The notes beneath the pieces are model-generated. The model ran no database searches, had not been told where the DNA came from, and saw only the letters and a program-made list of their open reading frames with translations. DNA of 64,000 nt from Chondrosia reniformis (Eukaryota; Porifera; Demospongiae; Chondrillida; Chondrillidae), in NCBI GenBank assembly GCA_947172415.1, contig OX359199.1, positions 1,204,001 to 1,268,000 of the forward strand, in the 5' to 3' direction. Below are positions 47,001 to 58,658 of this stretch, in pieces. Each line of letters starts with the position of its first letter. Within the stretch, counting starts at the first letter, position 1. Both the position numbers and the translations under genes were made by a program.

Positions 47001-50000
47001 AAACAGTCACGTTTTTATATATATATATAAATACATGCTTATAAAGTTATACGTAGCTGATTTGTTTAGTATATATATAGTCCACATCCCCTACAACACA
47101 AGTATGCATAACTGACACTCAGTGACTGTATATACTGTGCTCTACTTTGAATCCCGTTAGTCCTGACCCAGATAATCCAGCCAAATGCCTTCAGGCTATT
47201 TTAGATAGCACTGTAAGTTTGAAACATGACATTATAAGACAACTCTTTATGACTGTTGCTTAAAATAAGGATTCAGAAAAGTAGTTTTTGTCCTCTTTAC
47301 GTTTTCTTATACATACTTTCTTTGAAAGCTGAAAGTAACTTATGCATCTACATTATATCTGTATACTATTATTCTTTCAAATGAAAGAATGACATTAAAG
47401 AATATTATTATAACATACGTACATATATCCCAATGTACTGGATATATTATAAACACTGTGTCTTCACAGCTAAATTTTACAGTCACTCTGAAGATCAATG
47501 AGCTTACAGAAGAAGTAAAAGCTTTAGAGAGGTAGGCACTAGTAGTATAATAATAGTATATATATTATCGCCATTTGGATTCTGGCATACGTATATACTG
47601 TATATGTATATTTAATCTTACAAAGACTTTAGATTATAGTGCATTAAAATAAATGAGAAATTAAAGAAACAAAAACAAAAAAAATTACCCACATTTTATT
47701 ACTGTATTTTTGATGTTGGCTGGGTAGTATGTCCAGGTAGCACTAGCGAAGGCATACTCCCAGTTAGTTAGGCTGTGCACCTGGGTGAACAGTCTGGTAG
47801 CCTTACAAGTCACTATGGCTTATACCTGCCCAGGTGCAGCCGTGTCCCCCATAACCATATATCTGGTTGGCATCTTTTTTGTATATGCTTTCTGTATGCC
47901 TTGGGCACATTAATATAATATTATATATGTAGAAATCTTCTTGGGCCTTCATATATTCATGTATATGATCTGTCATGATCAGATTGCTGATAATTATTCA
48001 TTATTGTGTTCCTTAAATATAGTTTTCTTATACGAGTTGTGTTCTTTGGTGATGTTGAGGTTGAAGTGGGTATTGTCACTGGATGTGAATGTGACAATAT
48101 AAAAGTGAGTTTTTATACCTTCTGACAGTTATATATATGAATATATATATACGTATAAACAATCTTTTTATAAATGCCGTAGATATAGTTAAAGTGTTGT
48201 TTTCTTTCGTTGTATTTTATGACTCCTGATACAAACATGTATATATCCTATATGCATGAGTCTAGATAAGTATACATAGTACATATATATCTACAGTAAA
48301 TATTTAGTTTGTAATAATTATTTTTCTATAGGATAGTGGTCCAGATATTTGTTCAGCAAATGGGGAGCTTGTCTGTGGAAACTGTGAATGTTTCCCTGGA
48401 AAGTAAGCAGTAAATGTCACACCATACTCTACCCATCAACATATGTATATAATACATTGTCAAATATTAATTCTTTCTCAATGAATTAATGTATTCTTTT
48501 TGTAGTTCTGGAAGAGATTGTATCTGTAACTCAACTGATTTGTTAACCAACCAAAAATCATCATGTCCGTAAGTATATAACAATATATACATCCCATTGC
48601 TGGGGCAACCAAGGCAAATTATATCCCACAACCGTTGTATAACTATGTATAATAAGAGGCACTTTGGCCTCTTATTATACGTAATTATACAATGCGATAT
48701 CCTGCCAATAACTCAGTAAACGCCGAAAAGCCTAGGGGGAGAGTGTATAACTATTACATATATATTTAAACCTTGTGATTTACATGCTGATTACAATTTA
48801 TTGTATCTACATATTATGTATATTATTTTTAGTGTTGGATTAAATAAATTTACTTGTTCTGGACAAGGAACATGTTTTTGTGGACAGTGTATCTGTGATA
48901 AGAGAGTGAGTCTATTATTGGAATATATCCTGCCCCCTGTGATGTCTACCTGTCCCCTGTGATGTCTACCTGTCCCCTGTGATGTCTACCTGTCCCCTGT
49001 GATGTCTACCTGTCCCCTGTGATGTCTACCTGTCCCCTGTGATGTCTACCTGTCCCCTGTATTGCCTGCCTGTCCCCTGTGATGTCTACCTGTCCCCTGT
49101 GATGTCTACCTGTCCCCTGTGATGTCTGCCTGTCCCCTGTATTGCCTGCCTGTCCCCTGTGATGTCTACCTGTCCCCTGTATTGCCTGCCTGCCCCCTGT
49201 GATGTCTACCTGTCCCCTGTGATGTCTACCTGTCCCCTGTGATGTCTACCTGTCCCCTGTGATGTCTACCTGTCCCCTGTGATGTCTACCTGCCCCTGTG
49301 TTTTCTTATTTTGGTTTGTATAATATTTGTGGGGTAATCAGTAGTAAAGGAAGACATTTTATAGTTTTAATTTATAGCAAAGATTCTTGTTATAAGCCAC
49401 TAATGGCCATCTTTAGAACTAACATCTACAGTTAGTAAATACAACATAAATTATATATAATTTATTGCATATAATGTACTATGTATATCGGTACGATCGA
49501 GGGAACCACACTAGCCAAAATCAACTTAGAATAGATTCCAAACGTTTCGGTCCAATCCAGGACCTTCATCAGTGGAATTAACACTTACAAAACTGAGATG
49601 GCAGACTTTATACACATGAAAAAAGCGGAAATAAGGTGTGAATAAATGTGTTGCTAGGGGATGACAGCTTGCATGCATGAGGTATAAGTCCTGTTGTTTA
49701 ACTGTGATGTGATATACTGGTATAATGGGATATAAAGTAACTGAAATATGCTAACATGCAGTGACACAGTCTAATAATCAAGAGGGTGTGTAGAGGTGGA
49801 TAAGTGGGTTGTACACCCCTGGCAACGGGCCTTCATCTCGGTTCATCTTATGCCGTTCTGTTCGGATGTGCCAGGCTTCAAGGGTGCATCTCTGGCGGTA
49901 CCGATAGTTGTGGTCCACCACTTCTGCATCCTCCCACTTGATGGTGTGGTCCTCCTCCATGGCATGCTCTGCCACCGCTGACTGGGCTGCCTCGCCTAAC

Positions 50001-53000
50001 CTCAGGGCCCTCTTGTGCTCTGTGAGGCGGTGCTTCAACGTCCTGCTGGTCTGACCGATGTAGACTTTGGGGCAGTTTCCACAGGGAATCCTGTAGACTA
50101 CACCAGTTCTTTGCGGTGCCGGGGTTGGGTCCTTCACTCTGACCAGTGACTGTCGCAGTGTGCAGTGTGGTCGGAAGCATGTTCGAATTCCCAGTGGGCT
50201 GAGAATCCTCCGGATGCATTCCGACAGATGGCGGATGTAGGGGAGGGTTACGGTGGCCTTCGGCACATCCTCGTCAGGGTTGCAAAGTGGGGAAGTTGAG
50301 GGGTGCCAGTCCCTAGCAACTAGGCTTCCAGGATAGCCATTTTTGTGGAGGGCCTGTGCAACGTGCTTCTTCTCCTTCTCTCTATCTGGTACATCAGTAC
50401 AGATCTTCTCCGCTCGATGGAGTAGAGTGCGTGCCACCGACACTTTGTGGGCCAAGGGGTGGTGCGATTGGAAGTCTAGGTACCTATCCGTGTGTGTGCT
50501 CTTACGAAATACAGTAGTTGTCAGGGAGCCGTCTATGTGGTGGGTGATCTTTGTGTCCAGAAATGGTAGGGTGTTGTCCGTCTCTTCTTCAACTGTAAAC
50601 TGGATGGATGCTTCGATGGTGTTCAGATGTGAGTGGAAGGCTTTGACCTGGTCTTGGGGCAGGGCAGTTACTGTGTCGTCCACGTACCTCTTCCAGAAAG
50701 GGACTGGGGACTGGTACGTGGACAGTGCTCTCTCTTCTACACTCTCCATGACCAGGTTGGCCACTGTCACCGACACTGGGGAGCCCATGGCTGTGCCGAA
50801 CGTCTGCTTGAAGAACTCTCTTCTGTATGCAAGGTAGGTCGCGTCCAGGCAGAATTGAAGGAGCTTCACTACCTGATCCGCTGAGAGTGCTGTTCGTTCA
50901 GATAGTGAGCTGTCCGCCTTGAGTCTCTCACCAGCCACACTTATTGCAAGGTCAGCAGGAACTCTCGTAAAGAGAGACACTACATCAAATGACACCAGGA
51001 TCATCCCACTGCTGAGGGTCTGACTTGCAATAAAGGAGGCAAATTCCACTGAGTTCTTCACGTGCGAGGTGGACTTGCCAACCAGCGGTGAAAGGATAGA
51101 CACCAGGTGTTTGGATAGCTCATATGTTGGGGAGTTCAAGAAGGACACAATTGGCCGAAGGGGGGTCTCCGGCTTGTGTATCTTAGGCAGTCCATACAAA
51201 AGAGGGACCTTTCCCGCTGAGCTGGGGTGATGATGATGTCTTCCGCTTGCTTTAGGCTTCTGATGGCTTTCTGTTCTGCTGGGGAAAGACACCTTATTTC
51301 CGCTTTTTTCATGTGTATAAAGTCTGCCATCTCAGTTTTGTAAGTGTTAATTCCACTGATGAAGGTCCTGGATTGGACCGAAACGTTTGGAATCTATTCT
51401 AAGTTGATTTTGGCTAGTGTGGTTCCCTCGATCGTACCGATATGCAAGAACCTAGCCACGCAGAAGTCCTTCACATGTACTATGTATGACAAGTACATGT
51501 TGTATTTCAGAGTGATGCAGAATTCTACTTTGGAGATGCATGTGAATGCAGCAACTTCAACTGTCCCAAAGATTCTTCTGGGCGAAGATGTGGTGGTAAG
51601 AGATAATCTAGGGCCATTAAAAAAATAAATTTATCAGTAGTAATTAACTTACATGTTCACATGCATCTCTTTGCTATATGTAGGCCATGGTACATGCATC
51701 TCTTTGCTATGTAGGCCGTGGTACATGCATCTCTTTGCTATATGTAGGCCATGGTACATGCATCTCTTTGCTATGTAGGCCGTGGTACATGCATCTCTTT
51801 GCTATGTAGGCCGTGGTACATGCATCTCTTTGCTATATGTAGGCCGTGGTACATGCATCTCCTTGCTATGTAGGCCGTGGTACATGCATCTCTTTGCTAT
51901 ATGTAGGCCGTGGTACATGCATCTCTTTGCTATATGTAGGCCGTGGTACCTGTGGTTGCAACGGGATATGCACCTGTGACATATCACGTGTTTCCAATTT
52001 ACCTTATACCGGAATCCTATGTGATTGTTCTCCGGACACTGATAAGTGCCTGGACCCAATAAATAATGTAAGCCAATTATGTGATTGCCTATATATGTTA
52101 TTATGTACTTTGACCTTCTATATATGTATAATGTACATGTATATATTAAATTGCCATTGTATTAAATTTTTAACAATTTTGTTTATTTAATAATCAATTG
52201 TCGGTATATATATTTTACTATTTATTGGAGATATTGTTTCATGACAAATGAATTTAATAAACTATTACTTGCTACTGGATTTATGACTTAAACCCCAGTG
52301 CATGGAGGTATATCTAAAGGCAATTTGTGCTTTGTATAATAGTGGTATTCAAGATTGCCTTAAAAACTGTACTTTGATTGACATATCGTATTAACTTAGG
52401 TCTAGAATTACCTTGTCTGAATTTAAATGATATCCTTTATCTACAAAATTGTAATAATAAGAGCAACTGGAATTAATATGTCTGTATAGTTGCTAACGGT
52501 TACCTTTGTTCTTTATGGGTTCTGCAGAAGCTGTGTAGTGGAGTTGGCAGATGTGTCTGTAACCAATGCACATGTAATGATGGCTATACAGGAGATGTCT
52601 GTGACATTTGTGACTCCACAGAGGTATGTACGTACGTAGACACTGTATATGGGGTTATTCCATATTCATTCTGTACGTATATAATATGGTGGTTTATGCA
52701 TATGCATGGTTATTAAAGGGGTACATGTATAGATTGTATAAAATCCTGTAAATCCACTGAAGTTGGCCATGGTTAAATTTATGCAATTTTGGTAGATTAG
52801 TGAGTTTGGTAGATTAACCAATTGTATATCATTTATCATCAAAAGTAGAAGTAATGACTCTTTTAGTTTTGGTTGTCAGTTTGATTGTGCAACACCAGTT
52901 ATATATATATACCTCTTTGGGTGTAGACTTGCACAGCACAGGTTTGTACACCCATTGCTGAGAGTTGCCTCTCGTGCTCTATCAAAATTGAAAATGAAAA

Positions 53001-54506
53001 GGTTGTTGAAACTGGAAACAATTGCAGTGCTTCGTGCCCAATTGCAAATATTGAACTTGTTGATAATCTTCCAGATAATGAAAATATAACTGCAAATCAA
53101 GGTTAATGAAAGCTAAGCTGATGCACTATAATTTTTATTTGGTCTGTAATGTAATATTTGCACCATCAAATTTCCAACTATCTTTTGAAAGGATCATCTT
53201 TCGACTTTTGGAGCATCTAAAGATGCAGTTTTCTTGTTTCTTCTTGCTGTCAGACGTTTCAACCGAAGAAGACCCTCAGGGTCAAAACGTCTGACAGCAA
53301 GAAAACTGCGTCTTTAGATGCTCTAAAAGTTGAAAGATGATCCTTTCAAAAGAAAAGTTTGATGCAGTTAGAAGGAATCCTTACTCTATTAATTTCCAAC
53401 TAGTATGACATTGTAATAGCTACGTAACATGTACAGGTCATTTAAGCCCTAATCTCATGTTAATGTGCCTCATGTAGGCAATTACTCCTGCACATCAAGC
53501 CTGTCCAATGGTGGCTGTGAAGGAATTACATTTTATGTTGTTCAAAGTGTTGATCAGACTACAGTATATATACTCAGAGATCCACAAGGTATACACATGC
53601 ATTTAATTATACATCCCATATATACTTTTACTAGTTTGCCTACTCTGGAAGCCGACATTGCATATAAGATGGACATCACTAAACTGTGATCCTTGCATGC
53701 ATGTACTTGACAGTTGCTATATAAAGTAGAGCTATAATACTAGCTACAGTTATAAATTCACTTCAATTTGATATTCAGTGCATATATATAGCTTTGGATC
53801 AATAGTATATAAGTAGTGGACTAATGTAGAATTTTATGAATACAGTGAATAGAAAAGATGCAGTTAATTGTCACATATATATATATTATGCAACCTCTTA
53901 TGTATTAATTTGCTAATGTGCTATATTGCTATGTGTAGTTTGCACTACTGAATTGGCTGCATGGATTATTGCTCTTCCAATTTTAATATTTCTTCTGTTA
54001 CTTGGAATCTTCATAATAGTCATTGTGAAGCTGTGTCTTGTTTTTTTGGTATGTTAAAGAAATGCCTTGTATGGCTATACACCTAGCCTATTATATTTAT
54101 ATATATACATGCAATATGTTTTACTGTATATACACATCTATATACAAGATATGTTTACAAAGCTAATATTTATATATTTGTTATGTCAGTCTTAAAATTG
54201 GTATAGGACTATCGTGAGTACAAGCAGTTTAAGAAAGCAGTTGCAAATGTTAAATTTAATAAGGTAAAGCTATGGCCAGTTTAATTGTACAACTGCATAT
54301 AATCTCAAGAGTAGGAAAGATATAGATATCTATATAGAAACATGTATGTATATGTATATATACCCTCCTACATCTCATATACATAACTAATATATAGTTG
54401 ACAATGTCTACAATATGGGTATTACCTATTATAGGGGCAAAACCCCCTGTACACTAAGGCATCAACTGAACATGAAAATCCACTCTACACAATGATGACA
54501 AGTTAA
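38005..54506 (+). CDS. ITGB: Integrin beta chain, complete, about 27 exons
   Basis: Integrin beta subunits pair with alpha subunits at the plasma membrane to bind matrix. Predicted exons: 38005-38057, 38250-38383, 40351-40449, 41808-41871, 42277-42408, 44455-44551, 44741-44807, 45324-45413, 45615-45695, 45927-46019, 46126-46221, 46454-46543, 46609-46688, 47161-47212, 47470-47531, 48023-48104, 48332-48402, 48506-48568, 48833-48905, 51511-51595, 51940-52067, 52528-52623, 52927-53101, 53478-53588, 53939-54048, 54207-54263, 54435-54506. Order of domains: signal peptide; PSI (VDECSNFLTCSKCV); I-like domain with MIDAS DxSxS in LMDFSSSMSDDL, DFRIGFGSFIDKP, PEGGSDAILQV and FITDAGFHFGPDG; I-EGF repeats (CGNCECFPG, CFCGQCICDK, CVCNQCTCNDGYTG); beta-tail; one TM helix (ALPILIFLLLLGIFIIVIV); short tail DYREYKQFKKAV with two NPLY motifs for talin/kindlin. 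The specificity loop is short and has no cysteines. Confidence 0.95.
38855..38975. repeat. Dispersed repeat family, fragment in opposite orientation
   Basis: Contains GACTCCTGTATCTTCATCCG, GGTTTAGTTCCCTAAAGGCC and GGCATAGCATGTAGGAAAAT, the reverse complement of the family's left half. It lies in the second integrin intron. Confidence 0.65.
40018..40300 (+). mobile_element. tRNA-derived SINE-like element
   Basis: AGTTCGAGCCC (40089-40099) fits a pol III B box. The upstream GGTGCTGGTGGTCTGGAGC could hold a degenerate A box. A unique body follows, then CTCTTGGCTAAAGGCTTCCC and a 3' tail of repeated CCTAATT units, typical of SINE ends. A related 3' end (AAAAGGCTTCCCACAAAGAG) occurs near 60512. 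It sits in an integrin intron. Confidence 0.6.
41400..41655. repeat. ~58-bp tandem repeat, about 4 copies
   Basis: The unit contains TAGTATTATATATGTAGCTA, TGTACGTATACAAATATACA and ACTATATGTACACAG. The last copy is diverged. It lies about 150 bases upstream of integrin exon 41808-41871. Confidence 0.93.
42009..42154. mobile_element. Short MITE with perfect 16-bp terminal inverted repeats
   Basis: ACAGTACTTTTTGGGT at 42009-42024 returns as its exact reverse complement at 42139-42154. The element is 146 bases with no ORF. A CAGT-like end suggests a hAT-type or similar DNA transposon. No clear target-site duplication was found. It lies in an integrin intron, 120 bases before the MIDAS exon. Confidence 0.75.
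45000..45222. repeat. Dispersed repeat family copy with a hammerhead-like core
   Basis: It starts at GAAAAATCTAAGATACCG and ends at GCTCTCTATGCTAAATCTAG. On the minus strand, 45102-45147 has the same CTGATGA...GAAAC...GGCTGTC layout as the copy at 28705-28750. The copy has lost part of its left block. It ends about 100 bases before integrin exon 45324-45413. Confidence 0.8.
48647..48680. repeat. Perfect 14-bp inverted repeat (hairpin)
   Basis: GTATAATAAGAGGC and its exact complement GCCTCTTATTATAC surround a 6-base loop (ACTTTG). It sits in the integrin intron between 48568 and 48833. It may be the relic of a small inverted-repeat transposon. Confidence 0.75.
48925..49305. repeat. 20-bp minisatellite, about 19 copies
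   Basis: The unit is TGTCTACCTGTCCCCTGTGA, with variants containing TTGCCTGCC. It begins about 20 bases after the donor of integrin exon 48833-48905. It lies in the same intron as the Penelope-like element. Confidence 0.97.
49533..49582 (-). ncRNA. Hammerhead ribozyme in left terminal repeat of the Penelope-like element
   Basis: Identical to the motif at 51348-51395 but on the other strand. Core CTGATGA, 5-bp stem II (GGTCC/GGACC) and GAAA are present. Confidence 0.75.
49778..51330 (-). pseudogene. Penelope-like reverse transcriptase with GIY-YIG endonuclease (truncated)
   Basis: The main frame (about 504 codons, 49778-51292) contains GKVPLLYGLPKIHKPETPLR, MILVSFDVVSLFTRVP (motif A), GTAMGSPVSVTVANLVMES (motif B), and the catalytic WKRYVDDTVT (YVDD). 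The C-terminal GIY-YIG endonuclease reads VVYRIPCGNCPKVYIGQTSR and LKHRLTEHKRALRLG. The N-terminal part survives only as a short segment in another frame (SPAEQKAIRSLKQAEDIIIT), which begins inside the right terminal repeat. An internal deletion and frameshift therefore removed the region before motif A. It is not expected to be autonomous. Confidence 0.9.
51348..51395 (+). ncRNA. Hammerhead ribozyme in right terminal repeat of the Penelope-like element
   Basis: The order is ATTCCA (stem I), CTGATGA, one extra A, GGTCC-TGGATT-GGACC (stem II), GAAA, CGTT (minimal stem III of about 2 bp plus cleavage site), TGGAAT (stem I). Stem I is perfectly complementary over 6 bp. Hammerheads with this minimal stem III are known in Penelope-like elements and are thought to cleave as dimers. 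Confidence 0.75.
51665..51945. repeat. 31/33-bp minisatellite carrying repeated 3' splice sites, about 9 copies
   Basis: The unit contains GGTACATGCATCTCTTTGCT, then ATATGTAGGCC(G/A)T. Every copy includes TATGTAG followed by GCC(G/A)TGGTAC, the same sequence that forms the acceptor and first codons of integrin exon 51940-52067. The two final units are 33 bases and stay in frame with the exon (an upstream acceptor would add GRGTCISLLYV). Confidence 0.95.
53180..53352. repeat. Foldback element in an integrin intron
   Basis: CTTTTGAAAGGATCATCTTT and GCATCTAAAGATGCAGTTTT at the left return inverted at the right. The centre has GACGTTTCAACCGAAGAAGA, then CCCTCAGGGTC and AAAACGTC. The flank GATGCAGTTAGAAGGAATCC matches other copies. 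Confidence 0.85.
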
Positions 54507-57500
54507 CAGTTCAGTTGGATGATGAAGCCTTAACTTTACTGTACACTAATTTCTGACAATTATAATAAAAACTGCTATTCTGTTATAGTCTTCTAGAGAC
54601 TTCTAATTATACATATTGTAATGGGGTATGTACCAAATATTATTATTAATTTATCATTTAATCACTTGTTCACCTTAGTTAGAAAGGCATTAAATTCAGA
54701 GCTGTTTTGTGCCATTTGTGATATATACAAAGATTTAGCATGGATGAATAGTACATTCTCTACATATCTGCCGTTTACAAGTTGTAAATAGTTATTTATT
54801 ACCAAAGACTATGGTAGTATATACACTCTAAGTAAAAACCATATGTACACAGTTTACAAGAGATAAGCAGCAAAAATCCGGATCCATAAAGGAAGCCCAA
54901 ATCGTAAAGCTTAATTATATAAACAATGGCAGCCATTTTTTCAGTGAAGCGTTGTTATGCAACAATTTACAAGAGTATACTAAATAATGATGTGATAAAA
55001 GATTGGTTAAACCTTATCTATCTATGCTATGCCAATTTTTATGTAACAATTTATTCATCATTGCATAATTAGTAATTGATCGTGAACAATTATATACATT
55101 ATGTTTGTAATTCTGTAATATAATTATAAAAAAGTTCAAACAATTATATAGGTCTATGTATAAAATATCAGTTCTTCATGTTTTGTGAAGAGACCATGTT
55201 CTCAGCTTTATTTCTTCTCCTTTGAGAGTTTTCTGGATTGTTGTAACTGTACTTCACTCTGCATCAACTTTACTGAGTGTAAAGTTGATCCCAGGGCACA
55301 CCACGTGGAGGTAGAAGTACTTCGTGCCCCAAAAGGCCTCCGGGTTCTCAACTCTGTTTGACACTTCCACTACTTGCGTCGTAAGAGAAGTTGCACGGGG
55401 ACAATCCGGCGTACCTGACAGCCCTATGACCAGTTACTAGTCCTGCACTGCCTCACGCTACGGACAGAACAAGCCCGACCCTGGCGGACCACAAACTCCC
55501 ACCAATGAGAATCATCATGTGCACACAACGCAGCTTGAGAACACTGTACACAGACTTTAGCTCATTGGGATCGGCCAGGTTGCTTTAGAGTAGGGACCCA
55601 TCGATGAACTATACAAAAAGAAAAGAATAAAGAAAAATTAATATATGCACAATCACATAGCACACATGCATAAATTAATAATGCAAATTCAAATGCAAAT
55701 GCAAATGCCAATGTCTTCCAAACCAACCTGATGCGGCAGCCTACAATAGCTTCCTGACCGACTACGTAGTGGCACTGGACCACGCCGACCTCCAGGTACG
55801 GGTCGTATAGCAAGAATCCGCAAGTGCCAATTTAACACACAAGCAGGATTAATAGTGAGATACATCTCCAGGCACTAACCCATAGGTAGAGAGACCACCC
55901 CACTATACGAACACCGATGACCCTTCGGATAGGCATGTACCATAACTCGTGCTCCAAGCATGGTTTTCGCATCGATCCACACCAAAGTAGACCTCCAGAG
56001 TTGATGGCCCGGAGGCCAAAGACTGAAAATTTCCTGGACTATTTATTAGAAAATGTCGGCGGGAAACATCGTGAACTTGGCGGAAAATCGTGGAAGCAAA
56101 ATTTTGTTATTTGTTTTCGAGATCTATCTCTGGAACAATAGACAACATGCAGTACATGACCCGGCCTATTCATCAAGTTGTTATTGTTATTGAGGTCCAA
56201 CTCATAAACATGCATCTCTATTCAGCGAAGCATCATAGCATGTCAAGTCTAAATTAATAGCTATCATTTATCATGATTGAAGCGTTAATGTTTTCAATTA
56301 TCTGCAACGCTTATGAGTGCATAAGTAAGCGAGTAAATGACTTGTAAATCTTTACGTTTGTATGTCATATTATTTTGACTTTTAAATCTTTATAATTAAA
56401 ACCTCAAGTTTCAATGTTATAGTTCTACATAAACACTTTGAGAATACAGCTATAGTTGTTGGATAGATAAACTTTTATTATCTTTAGATATGAACGTTTT
56501 ATAGAAGAGCATAAATTGATTTTATAATGTACTCATGGTTCTCCAACACGAAGAACCCGATAATTTTGCACAGAGATTCTTGCCTCTTTGATTAGTGAAA
56601 TCAAAATGGCGGTTGTTCGATTCTGCAAATGAAAATTGACACCACAATCTGCGAAAGAAGTATGAATCACGATCAATGGCCTACATTATGTGTAGCCTAT
56701 ATATAGAATAACACAGGTTAGTTGAATGTAATTTTAAGTTTTAAAATTTTAATTTCCTTATATACATTAACAGTGTTTCTTTTTTTCTTTTTTTCTTTGT
56801 GGCATTTTTTCAGCATGCCCTAGCTGTAGACATTGGATGAACAATGTTTGTTTGATTGAGAAGATGATGTGATATGTTACAAATAGCTCTGCTTTGAGTG
56901 TGAGTTTTTGGCATATACAGTATCATTCAAATTGCTAAATGTCTCTGTATATTGTGTGTATGACAAGTCCTGCCCAGCTGGTAGAATTCCCGAGCTTTGT
57001 AGCTAGTAAGCTAGTAATTAGTAAATTAACACTCTAACTATTCAAAAACTTAAATTGGCTCTACAGCTGTTGCTATGGCAATGGTGTTTTAACTATTTAT
57101 GCTGTACAATTATTGTGGTGCTATTTCCATGACAACCTAGTAGCCATTGTATAACAATTATTAAGGCTATAATGATCAACTTTTCAATTCCATTCATTAA
57201 CCCTTGTAATGTAATCTTACTACTCTGAAATAATGAAATTAGTAGTAAAGAGATGGTAGTGCAGCAACTTAACAGATGGTAGCACATCTGGAAGAAGTAA
57301 TGAACCAAGATAGTGCGATCATGCATATGATGAGGCATACAGCACTGGGCATACAGACAATTAAGTGACTTAACCATGGACACCACTTTTGTACTAAATT
57401 AACACTGTAACTATTCAAAAACCAAAAACTAGCCTTCACACAGTTTAGGTATCAACTTATCCACTACTATGTAGTAATTAACAGCCCTTGCAAAACAAAC

Positions 57501-58658
57501 TCAGCAATTGTCATGGTAACAGCCTATTACCAAATTAGGAATGGTACCAAAATCAATTTAGCTATATAGCAACTGTCATTTAATGTTTGAAGGATTATCT
57601 AAAGTTGGTGAACTTTATAGTAATCATTCATTATATATATAATTCTGATCATGACAATTAGTATCTGGTATAGCCAATTAACCATTAATATGCACATTAG
57701 ATTGTTGTAAATTGGCCTTGGACCAAGTCTGTCTTGAGCAAATAACTATTTTTAATTATTGATTATATACACCTTTTTATGTTTGTCTTCTAAGCCTTAT
57801 GTCCATGCAGAGTATAACCATAATAAACTATTCTCTTTCTACAACCCAGTTTCATCTCAAATAACTTAGAATTTCCATAGCAACCAGTTCCATGGCAACA
57901 AGTCTAATAAAGGGTGCAATAACTTGGGTCAATACTTTTTGACACATCTCATAAACACCATGTTATATTCAAAGTGATTCAGACTATTTTAACTTGCCTT
58001 GATATATATAATGTTCACCATAGTATATCCTAAACTAAGCATTAGAGGTATTATTTTACAATGAATCATGAACTTTTATTGTCACTTTGATATTCAATTT
58101 TATTCACTACAGTTGTATACTTAAGTATATAAAGGAACTGTATATATGTTTCTAATCTAAACACACGTATGGTGTATATCCGATCAATATGTCAATTGTC
58201 TTTTCAATCTGAATCTATTGGAGAAGACTCTAGATCTTGTATGTACATATATATTCTCATCCAAAGGCTTCGATTCTTCTCTACTGGACCATGGTCAATA
58301 CAGCTGTTTCAAGTGAATATATTACCACACACTCTTCCTCAGTGACCTTCAAAATCCTTCTGCATGGAAGTTCCTTAGATTCTTAGCTCTCACAATTTTG
58401 GGGTTATTAATACAATATACATAATTATAAGTAGGCGCCATTTTATAAGTCAAAGAAATAGAATTGAGATCTTTATAATTATGCACAAGAGTGTTATTAA
58501 ATGCTAAAACATGCTGTGAAGCAACAGATACACATGAACAAATGTATACTTGCAAAAAATATAGCGTAAAATTCTAGTCATAATAGTTAAAACAACATTT
58601 CAATAAGATATATATGTACCTAGTAAGAAACTACAAATTATATTTAAGGAGATAATTG
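54507..58658. other. Long region with no confirmed gene
   Basis: It holds the 3' flank of the integrin gene, the GC-richer block described at 55240-56150, and AT-rich sequence from 56160. A diverged fragment of the dispersed repeat family lies at 58215-58400 (CAGCTGTTTCAAGTG, CTTCCTCAGTGACC). Between 56160 and 58200 I see only AT-rich sequence and small direct repeats. Confidence 0.5.
55240..56150 (-). other. GC-richer block with exon-like fragments of an unrecognised gene
   Basis: Base composition jumps against the AT-rich surroundings. On the minus strand, separate frames give exon-like peptides: LLYDPYLEVGVVQCHYVVGQ, then VQCSQAALCAHDDSHWWEFV, then TTQVVEVSNRVENPEAFWGT with KYFYLHVVCPGINFTL. 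They are separated by stops, so this is either a short gene with introns I cannot place or a decayed gene. No family was recognised. Confidence 0.4.

Larger units (their letters stand above)
49474..51487 (-). mobile_element. Penelope-like retroelement, internally deleted, recent insertion
   Basis: The element lies antisense to the integrin gene. Identical 155-base inverted terminal repeats (49485-49639 and 51289-51443) flank it. An extra ~31-base tail follows on the right, and a 13-base direct repeat ATGTACTATGTAT (49474-49486 and 51475-51487) fits a target-site duplication. Terminal inverted repeats with an asymmetric tail are typical of Penelope-like elements. Identity of the long repeats argues for a recent insertion. 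Confidence 0.9.

Noticed and set aside
47685..47905. GC-richer patch in an integrin intron with CCAGGTAGCACTAG and CCCAGGTGCAGCC
   Set aside because: Looks like a transposon remnant, but I found no defined ends, ORF or pol III boxes, so I do not annotate it.
49796..50884. Plus-strand ORFs inside the Penelope-like element
   Set aside because: They are antisense shadows of the reverse-transcriptase frame.
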